A stretch of 64,000 nucleotides of DNA from Promerops cafer (Eukaryota; Chordata; Aves; Passeriformes; Nectariniidae): contig VZSE01014389.1 in NCBI GenBank assembly GCA_013398275.1, positions 1,424,694 to 1,488,693 on the forward strand, written 5' to 3'. The position numbers and the translations under genes were made by a program. This document shows, in pieces, positions 12,942-24,900 of the stretch. Position 1 is the first letter of the stretch; the number at the start of each line of letters is the position of its first letter. The notes below the pieces were generated by a model. The model worked only from the letters and a program-made list of their open reading frames with translations, did no database searches and was not told the origin of the DNA.

Positions 12942-15900
12942 CTGCAAGAGAGAATAAACAGAATGATGTTCAGCTTCCTAAGTATTCACTATCACCCACA
13001 AGCAAGTGAAGGGCACAGTGGTTTACAGTACAGTAAATGACTCCAAATAAGAGACTTCTGCATATCTTCTGAGTTAGTTTCAGCAACAAAACATGGTGCT
13101 TTTGTAGTGGGTACATTTTTTCTCTACATCTGAATAGGATCACCGAGCCAACAGAGGGCACTGAAATGCAACTGAATATTTTACAGATACAAGATCTGCA
13201 AAAGACAAGAGGACTAGGTTCCAAAGTGTGCTACAGGTTTTGTTTCCATATTCAAATATCACACATTAGATCCAGCAGAAAAAGAATATTCACAAACAAC
13301 TTCACAGGAGGATACAGAGGGAAGGAACAAGGGGAGGAAGGGGACACAAAGGGGTGTTTTCTTCCTTTTAAGTAACTCCAGGGTCTGGAATTTTAACAAA
13401 AGCATTTAATGTCACAAACGTAAAATGAAATTTCAATGGTTATTAACACAGAAGTCAAGTGTTCCCATTGAATATGGATGGAACAGAAGACTTTCAGATA
13501 ACTAGCAGCTACCTGTGACACAGGAATTATGTTCTACTATGTGACTAAATAATGTGAGGTATTCAGTGAAAGCTCACACCAGCACACAGAATAGAAATTT
13601 GAGTAGTAGCACTGTATTAATTCTCTAATTATGGTCTCGCCTTCAAAAAAACAAAGATCCAAGTATGAGGGTTAAAGGATGCATTCATTCAGTAATTCCA
13701 TGTCTGAACACATTTAAAGCTCAAATATGATCCTTTGGGGAAAAACTCTGGTTCTATAAGAAATAAGAGGGCAACTTCCCCTTTGTTTAATAACCTGTAA
13801 CAAGACTTGGATGCAATGTATGAACAAGACTTCAATCAAACAACCAAAATACCAAAAAGCCCCAAAACAAAAACAACAAAAACCCCAACCACAACAAACA
13901 TCCAGGAGCAGGTGGGAAATAACGCACCTTTTCTCTGAAAAAGGGGTAGGACTTATTTTTTTAAGAGCCTTGTATTTAGCTGTGTTAAGGATTACTCTAT
14001 TATCCTGCATGGCCAGTGCCTCTGTTTTCCCAGATATCATGCAAGAAGCAATCTGACATGCCAAATTATAACAAGGTTTTGCTGTGGAAAATTAATCCTA
14101 CTCTGACACAGGGAAGGCAATAGGCCTGTCCTGTTGGGAAAGGAACCTAGTTCATAGATCTCATAGATTTCATAGAAGGATAATCTCAGAGAAAGAATGG
14201 TCATGTGGAAGCCTTGACAACCTCAGAGGTAATGGTCTACCTCAGAGTAGCAAAGAAGTTAGAAAGTACAAGCATGTTAGAACCAGGTCAGACAAAGGAA
14301 GGCTATTATAGAGAACTTGTTTTAGGATTCCTTCTGAGGGTAAAATAATCAAAAAACATTAAGCAAAAATACAATCATTTTGGTCCTAATCTGAAATTAG
14401 AGGCAAGAGAAAAATACTTCACAATGCATCTCCAATAAGCATGTTCAGATGATTGATACTTATCCTCGCTGTGTCTTTACTGGCATTATACCCGGTACAA
14501 GTTTGATTTTCTGCTGGGTATCAAAACCCACAAAATGTTTTTCAGATAAGACACTCATCCTGACAACTAGGTACGGAGTCAGTGCCAGTGTATTTAAAAA
14601 GTCACTCTGTTGAAAAAGCCTTTTTGAACATGACTGTTGTTAGCTTCTCATATCCAGGATAACCCTGATATTGTGCAGCCGTGTCACTGTGGATCAGCCT
14701 GCTGTGAAATGAGCTGTGGGGGAAGAACTGCAAGATGCCACACTGGAGGCCTCCTGCTTTTACTCAGGAAAGCATTTAAGCTCCCCCTTGCCCTTGGTCC
14801 TGACCTGAGCTGCACTCAGCCTTTGCTTGGCTGCCCCCGTGGCTGATCGGACCCACTGACTTTGCTGCCTCATCCCTACAGGCTGCTGGCTGCCCCAGGC
14901 TGCTGCCCAGCAACTGCAAGCCAGTGTAGGAAATCACAGAAAATTCCATCTCTATAGTGGGTTTAAAGGTAAGGAAAACCCAGCAAAACCCCTCCAGCAA
15001 TCATTCATGGTTTTTACCCTTTGTCAAGTGATTCTATCAAACACCAGATATCTTTATACAATCGTGGTTTCAGAAGTTTACAATGTGCATGTTACACTTC
15101 TGTATCAGTCCTTGTGTTGCTATAACACAAAGGTCAGAGGTAGGTTTTTTTATTCCTAAGAAACAGACACTGATTATTCTAAACTTTCTCTGATGGAGCT
15201 CTACTGTGGTAAGGGAGTGATTCAGATGAGGTCTTCTAGTAGCAATCCATTTCACAGGTAAACTGTCAAAACTAGACATTTAAATTCTGACACCCTTTCC
15301 GGTCCCTTTTGTGAGTTAAATGTTTGAATTTACATATAAGCAAATTAAATTTCTAATCTGGTGGTACTTAAGCCCATCAGGGATTTTATTTCTTCTAGAT
15401 TGCCACCATTTATCCTAGCTGTTAAAATTCTTAAAAAAATTTTCAGATTGAAGTATATCAGACCTACACTTCACAACTGTGATACTGGCTACTAATAATT
15501 CAAACAAGAAAACCTTTAATGTACCTACCTTTCTACTCATGAAGATATAGATAACTGGATTATAAGCAGTGCTTGACTTGGCAAAGAAAGATGGGATGAT
15601 AGCTACTGTTGGAGTTACAAGGTTGCTATAGCCATATGTTATCAAGAGGGAGACCACTGCATAGGGCATCCAACAAATAAGGAATGTGGAGATCATCAAG
15701 AAACACATTTTAGCCACCTTCTTTTCATATCTTAGAAGTTTGATCACTTGAACTGTCTGGAAATCTTCTACACAGCGAAGCTGTAGAGAAAAAAAATAGT
15801 AAAATAGCTTTACCTTTTTCTTGACCCTGAATAGTTCTACATTTATTTATAAGTAACTGACTCACTCTTTTAGTTTAAGGCACAGACACCATACACCTTA

Positions 15901-18900
15901 TCTTTTAAACTGTAATTCTTCCAGAAGTTTACATCATGTTTTTCAGAGTTTTATTCTCTACATAAAGTGTAAAAATACAAGCTGAGGAAAAATAGAATAG
16001 CCAATCTAATAGAAAACAACAAATCCAGAGATGTTACAAAGCATGCTGCAGTTATAAGTATTTTAGAAAAATAACTTGCCCTCAGCTACTGCATAAGCAA
16101 GTTCAGTTTTACACTAGTGGTCCTTTGTCTAGTGACTAGTTAGACAGTCCTGTAGATTTGTAAAAAAATCTTTAGAGAAAAGACAATTCATAAATAGATT
16201 TCTCTGTACTGCTTTGTCACATAGTTTGTTGCCCTAGAAATATGAAATCTCTAAAGCAGAATACTAGGCAGCAGGTTCCCATGTTACCTGAGTCATAAAA
16301 TAAGGAAAAGATAGGACATGTACATGGACATACTCCACAAGTTATCCATTGTGCCAATACTGTTGACCATAAACTTGAGTGGGTCCAGACTAACTACCCA
16401 CAGAATATGAATCACTAACACTTTCTCATACTAAGGATTTGGATGGAATTTTCAGGTGAGGATCTGATGTGGATTAGTAAGCATAAGCCATTCCCTACTT
16501 CCTCCCAGTAAAACCACACAACAAATAGACCTCTGCAGCTCCAGGCTGGTTCTGTCCCAATCCTACAACCTATCTAGTGGTACCTGACATACATGAACAT
16601 CAAGTATTCAAAAGTTTAAAAGGGAAGTGAGAGTGCAAATTTGGCTTGGATCCAACCTTAATATACAGCTTCAACGTTTTTCACTGATCATATTATATTA
16701 AGGGAAGTCTTATTTGAACTAACTTACCATTCTTACTGCATGCAGAATATGGCCATAGCAATAAGCCATGATCCCAACAGGTGCTACTAGACAGCCAAGG
16801 AAAAAAAGGAGCACAAAGGAGGTATCATTGGGGTCTTTTGACTTCCAGTCCACCGAGCAACCTAATCCATGAATTTCTAGTGTGTATCTGTTCCAGCCCA
16901 AAAGAGGTGCTCCAGTCCAGGCCAGTGAGTACAGCCAGATGTATGTGATAGCCCTCCAAGACCAAGAGAAGTCAATTACTTTTGCATGGACCACCCGAAT
17001 GTAGCGTTCATAGGCAAGAGCAGTAAGAGTCATAATTGAAACAATTCCTGTAAAACAATAAAGAAAATCAATTAAATTATTCACAAATACTGTAAACTGG
17101 ACCAAACTCCTCTTGATAAATGTTTCCTTTGCTAGCAGGTGAACTCAAAATGACCTAGCTCATATTATGAATCTAACACCACTAAGGTTTTTTGTGCATT
17201 ACTCACTAACTACTAAGCCAAACAGAATCACCAACTTCAAACTACTTAAGAGCAGGATGCTGACATTTGATCCAGGATGTCCAATGGCTAAGAAGTGGGA
17301 CAAGGAATAAAGAGACCAAGCCAATACTTTTTCCTAAACATTACTTCATTAAATGAGGTACCATGGTCCAAGGTTTGGGGTTTTTCCTTGCTGGCAGTTG
17401 TTGTAGGGTTTGTTGTTGTTATACGTTCCTTTGGGGTTTGTCGTTTCCTTTGGCTGTTTAAAAGAAGGGTTTTTAAAAGAAAAAGCTATCATATAAAACT
17501 GAGATAATCAGAAACTTAGTGAATTGAGACTTGAGGCTGAAATTAATGAAAGCCTTCAGCAATTGAAAGCAGAGATGTGTACCTTTAATGCGAACAAAAC
17601 TACTAGAAAAATTCCAATTTATTTCAAGGTATCCTGGAAGTCATTGCATTCCAAGAAGAACCAGGAAGGCAAAGAATTACATTGCTGAAGGTGTCCCATC
17701 TGAAAGACTTTCAGTTATTTTGAGTGTCCTTTCCTATCTTCCTGCTTTCATAAAAATATCAGTCCTTGTTTATTTATGCACTCTCTTCCTTTTCTGTCCA
17801 CCCCAAACCCAGTACACAATTATCAACATGTTATGATAGAAATCACACATTATCTTCAGCTCTCAGTATTACCCTATCCAGACACTTCCACAATTTCATG
17901 AAGCCAAGGCATTTCTGTCTTGATTAGAATATAAGGATTTCTATCTCAATGGTCTGTAACATTTGACGATCAAAAACCAAATTGCCCATCAGGCAACTGC
18001 CAGATACCTGAAATCTGTCATGATTCAGTCACCAAGTTCATAAACACAGGCTCTTAAACAACAAAAGGGTGTATTTCACAGCATTCTGTGAGATTATACA
18101 GATATCTGTGTCTAAATCTGCATAGATTTTATCTAATACAAAGCACAAGTATTTTTTCATGCATATGCACAGCACTTAATTTCTCCAAGTACATTCACAT
18201 TTGCCATAACGTGCATGCATACAGGTCTAAGAAGGTTAATTGTGCAGATTTCACTACTAAAGAGAGAACAACCATTTTATACTCAGCAGGAACATGATCT
18301 CACTTTGAAAAAAAGGATAAACATTTATTGAAGATAAATTAACAACAGCACAGAAGGACCAGCAACATGGATTTTAGGAAGGCAACTAAGAGTAACAAAA
18401 TCTAGAGCAACACATAGCCTCTCTGTAAAGGTATTCAACAGTAAAAGCAGTTTATCATTAACCAAGTATCTCACAGTAGGATATCCTTTAGGATTCTAAG
18501 GAAGTTACTTTATGCTGCAGTTATTAAAGGATTCCCTTTTCATAAGAGGTGAGCGTAGAAAGCTTTCTTGATTAAGAGAATTTCCCACTCTAAAAGGAAA
18601 TGTGCCACATTCTTTCATAGATCTCTTTAAAATGAAACAAATTTTTGTGTGCTTTTTTCCTAGTTATCTTTAAACCTTCATCACAAAAAGATGTAGACAT
18701 TTTTGGCCATGCAGTAACCTTTCACATTTAGTTTTATGGGTTTTTTGCCTTGTACCAATCATTGCTGTAGAGTTTCACTTTCGTAGCTTGAAATCGGACT
18801 AGTAAATGTGGGTGAGAAGATTTCCAAAGACCTAAGGTTGGATTTATTGGTGCATTTTGGGGTTTTTTTTTTAAATGAAGTTGAAAAGTTGTCCTTCATT

Positions 18901-21900
18901 CTTTTTTTTGTGACCTAACATGCTGAAAATACATTGAACAAGGTGGATCTAAGCAAAATATTAGTACACATTAGAAAATGACTACAGGATTTTATAGGTA
19001 CTATTCTACACTTACGCTGGCTCAGGTAAGTGCTTTATTCAATCACACGCAGTCTACTTCCTCAACACAAGATAAGGCAACAAGTTCCCCTTCTGTTTCT
19101 CTTACCCAAAGATTAGGAATTACAAAAGTTTACCTGACAGTTATGATAGTCAACCACAGACATGTTTATGGAGGAAAATCACATCACTCAACTAAAGGCT
19201 CAGTTTGCTTATATAGTGCACCGCAGCTTTGTCTGATCAGTGGAGAGAAAGAGCAGCTCCTCAGGATAATGAGTCAGAATACCTAAATCAACCTTTTGCT
19301 CCTTCCCACCTTCCTTCACTGAATGGCATTCAATGACTAATGTCCCTGTGTAGTCTTAATACTTCCCCATCCCTTTTATGAGTTCTGAATTCTAGCCATG
19401 ACAAAGTAATCAAAAGCACACATGCTTGGCTGAAAGTACAGGTGTTCACAAGCAATAATTTCCTGAGTCCTTGACATTCTCAAGGAAGTCACTGGATGCT
19501 CAATATCTCTAAAAATCAGTATGTGCACAGAGGTATTTTAACAATGTTCTTTCAAGCCCCTTTCAGTATAAAACCACTGCTCTTCAAAGAAATACTTGAA
19601 TTTTCCTCCTTGAATTGTAAATGGGACCTTGGACAGCCTGTAGGATAGTATGCTTCAAAATGCAAATCCCTGTTCTGTTGGTATTCAAAGAGTGTCTGGC
19701 AGCACGCAGACATGAGGCAGGAAATGCAGGTCACAGCATAAGATATATGTGATTTATGCATGTGTATGGCTCCATTTTCTGTTTCATTCAGTTTCTGTAG
19801 TCTAGTGCAGAGGAAAGCACTGAATTTTACTTCTCTCCCTGCACCCACTCCTCTACAGGAGCTTTTCTGGAAATTATTAAATTTCATCCTGAGTGAGTTG
19901 CATATTTTAATATGATGAAATGTGTGCTGATTAAAAAACCAAATCTGCTACAGAAAGCCATTATGGTTATTGTTTGGCTATTAGCCCCCTCTTAGCAAAA
20001 ATACGCATTTCAAACCAATTTCTACCTTTTATCTGAAACAAATTTTGTTATGCTTCTTGAGGTACTGGAAATCTACATATTTTGATTCAAGGCTGACCCA
20101 AGCTTCTGAGGGTTGATTTACTCTACCAGCAATTCAGTCTAACTCTTTCAGAAACACTTTACTGCACAGGGTTTACAGAGACTGCATGTCTGAAATACAG
20201 ACTTTCATCTCAGACAATACCCCTATCTGTAAGTGCTGATTATAAACATAAACATTCTTTGTGTTTAGGAACTGCTGCTAGTTTTAGCTCTGATTTAAGC
20301 CTGGGCAATTACCCCAGAACAAATGGGGTCATTCCCATTGTAGCTGCAGATAAATGTAGCAAAACTGAAGTGTCTTCTTGTTTAAGCCACTAGCTTGCAA
20401 TTTCTGTGTTGCAACTCCTCTTCTTCCCCAGCAGCCAGCCACACAGAATCAGGGAGAAGTGACAAGCTACTTCTTGTTATTCAGATATTTACGAAGAAAA
20501 TTCTCATTTTCGTGATTTTGTATTGTTTTCCTACTGAAATAGTGCATTTAGTGTAGATTTTCTTATGTACCATATGTGTTAATTATCTCTTCCATATTCT
20601 GGGCTTTTCCAGGAGTCAGTTCTGGATACATCATTAAATACTTCAATCTGCATAGTGTAGGTCATCACAGAGAAGACTGCAAAACACAACTAAGCTGTAC
20701 TGCATTATACCATACAATGCGTATATTCTGACTTTATAATCCTTAATTAGAAGAAAAATATTGCAGTGCCTTCAGAAATGAAGTGTTAGTTTCAACAAGT
20801 TTGAACAATCACAACAGTTTCTGCCCTCTCCATGCAAGATACCTTATTTTCATATTGAGCCCCTGCCCCAAGCATGGCCTATAATTTGGTCAGAGGTGAT
20901 ACCAAATATTCCCAAAGTCTACGGATCTCTACAAAGCAACTGCAGCATAATGTAGCAAATGAGATCCATTTCTGAGACAGACCATGGCTTCTGTCAAAGG
21001 CCGTATTATTTTCTATATCAATTAATCCTTGCCCTACATTCAAGTGCTGAATGACTATTTTGCACACCTAATCACAGAAGAAAGCCATCCTTCTGCAATC
21101 CCTCCTCACCGCTTTTCACATCTGAAAAGCTAGATAGCAGCAATTGAGTAGAAGCAACTTCCTGTCCATGGCAAGAAAAGGTGTTATTGCACTCTCTAGT
21201 TTTGTACTACCAAATATATATTTTAATTTAGCAATTAGGCATTACAGTAAGTTTTAGGCACCAGCTATATATCACTTCTAATTTTTCAAGCAATTTTAAC
21301 ATCTGCATTCAAATCTAGGTCAGTGAAAAATCACTTCTCTTAGACATAACAGACTTCAAGTATATTTTATATGAAGGTGTCCTATAAAATTATGGTGAAA
21401 TAAATCACCTCTTCCAGATTCTATATTCCAAGTGATTAACTCCCTCTGGAGAAAAAAAAAAAACAAAACAAAACAAACAAAAAAAAAACCTATCTGCTGA
21501 GTAGCAATTGAAAATGCTTTTAGTGAGATTAAATCAGTGCATATAACATACATGAGAAATGCAAGAGAGTGGCACAGGACATCACTGTCACTGTGCAGGG
21601 AAGCGCCTTATATGAACAGGCTGTAACTGAAGCCAGGTCCACAAGACACTCTCAAGCAATTAACCCTTACTTCAGTATTTGGTGGGTGTGGTGGTATCAG
21701 CTTGCCTTGAAACAAACAAATAAAAGAACCTCAGCTGTACTCACAGTAGCTTTTCACAGGAGACTACAGTCTGTAAAATTCTTACAATTTTCCCCATCCT
21801 CTAGTTCACATTACTGGAATGGAGTATACACCAGGTATCAAAATTGATTTGGTAGCTCATCGAGATCTAGCTCCTGCATTTCAATGGTAATTTGTCCAGA

Positions 21901-24900
21901 AGGGACATAATACTTTTAATTAATTTGACATTAAAAGCTGGCAGTGGATTTTTTTACCCTTATAAAAACAGCTTGCAGTTAGGAAAGACAGAGGTCTCTA
22001 ATCACACTTCAGTAACAGCAGCCTTTCAATCGCAAACAAGGTTTAATGATACAAAGCCCACCCCAGAGTACACCCTGACTATGCAATCTTCTGGCAAGAG
22101 ACTGCCTCAGATAAAGACTTTTGGTGCCTGTTCCTCAAGAACATTCCTGTTATCAACCAGTTCTTCCACTCTTTTCTTCCTTTGCACAATTAAACATAGG
22201 TGTTAGAACACCAGTACTAGCCAATCATTTAGCTACCCTTTCTTTTAGGTGATTTATGCTTGAGGGGTTATGTGTGTATGCTCCACGTGATAAGAGTAGC
22301 TTACCTCAAAACCCTCAGGGCATATTTCAATGTACAGAAGGCATTAAAGCAGACACCCACTGCCTGGGGGTGAGCACTACACAAATTTCCCTTGTGAACA
22401 TCAAGTTCTGACAGTCACTGTCATTCAAAAAAAAAAACTGAACATCTGTGAGAACTCAGCAGATATACACAAAGATCATTATACCCTCACCGTGTATTTC
22501 ACAATTACCCTCTTACCTGAAGAAAGAAATTATCTATGTCTGCTAACCAAGACTTTTGGGTGTGTTCAGCTGTCAAGTGTCTTCTCTAGAAATCATAACC
22601 AAAAAGCTATGCTGTCAGTGATAGAGAGCACACCTCCCAGATACGAGTTGTACTGCTAAATCAGATAAAGAGATTACACAGATCTCAACTACTTACGGCT
22701 TGGTGTACAGACAGGGAAAGAGAAGCTTTTTTACATAAAGAGAGGGTGGCAGATAGGGCCAGCATAGAGCTGACTGCACACCTCCATAGAAAGGTGACCC
22801 TCATGGTATAAATACATCACTTAATTGATGTGCAGGTATCATATCACACCAGGATACATCACCTGTAACAAAATAAACACTGGAACTCCATGAAACAAAA
22901 TTAAGTCGGGATTAGTGTCTAAAACAGACAACTGCGTCACAAAAGCTCAGACTAAGACTTGTCAGGTAATCATTTATGTCGTTTTCACTAAGAGGTGCTA
23001 AGAATGGCTTTGTAGTAGAGAAAAAAAGCCCTTCTTGTGGCTTCTGCTATGAAGACACACCTAAACTGTATCTTGACTTCAGACTCTAATGAGTAAAAGA
23101 AAATAGGGACTGTTATTTGTGTGACGAGGACAGATGTTCAGTAGTCAAAATTACCAGTTTTGCACTGTAGCAAGCAGGTCTCTGCACCTTCTAAAGGGTC
23201 AATGAAAATCTTTCAAGTCACAAAAAACATAGGCAGTAGCAAAAACATCAGGTTCTGAGCTGTGCAGTGCAACTCAAGAGCAGATGTTTCTACTTGGGCT
23301 TGTCTCAAGATAAAGTTATGATAATGCAGAAGTAGACTATTGTGAGGAACATAAAAACCAGCCATTTATTCCTAGACAGACAGTCTGTAGTTATGCTGCC
23401 ATCTTCTCAACTTAAAAGTTTCAGACTGTGAACATCTGTGTCTAAATTCCAGATCTTAACATGCCTCCAACTGGCTGGCGAAATGAGAAGCACTCTTACA
23501 AAGAAAATGCTCAATTCTTCAATGCAAAATTGTTAGAAGTATAGACAGTGACCTCAAGTCTGTGAGGGGGGAAAGGAGTTATTATTGTGTAATGAATGCT
23601 TCTGAAAATATAGATGCTACCAGTTTATTTTAAGCACAAATGCTACCTATGTATTTAATTATATTGAAATCCTTAAGAGGAAAAGGGAAATACCTTGATC
23701 TCGGCTTTCAAAACAGTATGAGGAAAAACCTTGTAAGAACACATGAAAATTTAAAATAAAGCTGCTGAATCATGATTTTCAACATGATTCCTGATTAACT
23801 ACAGTAATTAGGAAGAATCTGATTTTTAAAATTTGTTAAGAATTAGCTCTGAATTTAAAGTGAAAATTCTATTTAAAAAACAAAACAAAAAAAAAAGGAT
23901 TTAATAATTTGTCCCAAACTTGTTTGCTATCAGGGGAACCTCTTATTTATAAGTCAACACATGCAGAGAAGAACTTACACCACATATTGGGTCTTAGGGG
24001 CTGTTCTTCTGATTAAAAAAGATGCATAAGGATGGAAAGTAAGACTGAACAGCCTTCAGACCTGAAGGGCTGGCACAGAAAGCTCACGTAGCAACATCCA
24101 AGATCATAGCCAAGAATGAAATCTCAAAGCTGTAAATAAAGAGGTTTTGGTCATCTCACCTAAAATGAGCCAGACTGGGTCCAACCCCAGGACATATCCA
24201 CACCACTTAAGTAATATCACGTGATCTGTTATGGTTTAATAGACTCCATATCCATGGTATCAGAGCTACCACCACTTTATTCTAGAAACATCTTTATTAT
24301 GTCATTGTGGCTTATTGAGCACTGCAAAGCTGTAAGTACCCTGCTTAGTTAATGAGAATTTCACTTTTCAAAGTTGTCAATTTTGTATGTCTTCTGATCA
24401 ACGAATGTACTTTGTATTCCCAAAAGTTCCCGGGGAGAGTGTTATGCTTTCAGAAGCACTTGTAAGTAATACACATGTAAGACTTCCATTACCGTACTTT
24501 CCCTGCCACCATCACCTCAAGACTACAGGTGACTTGGGCTGTTATATACATGAGAAGTATATTTATAAATATAATACCTGGTTACTCTGAATGAAATCTT
24601 TAATCAGTGTCTTCACCACTATCAGGGGAAAAAAATAAACAAACAAACAAACCCCACCCAAATAAAAATCAGAAAAAAAACACCACCAAAAAATCCCCCC
24701 CCCAAAAAAAACAAAACAAAAAAGAAACCGCAAAAAATCCAACCAAAATACCTAACCCCAAACAACAGCAAAACATTACCAAACAGGAACAAACAAACAA
24801 AAAAACTTCAAATTACTGGTTTTTTCCATAAACACATTACAAAATGAAAATAGAAGCCATGGTAGTAATAATCCAGAAGGCAAACAGAGTAAGATGCTAC

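Noticed and set aside
14148..14230. CATAGATCTCATAGATTTCATAGAAGG as a reverse CR1 tail
   Set aside because: It resembles the reverse complement of CR1 terminal repeats only over a few bases, with no body beside it.
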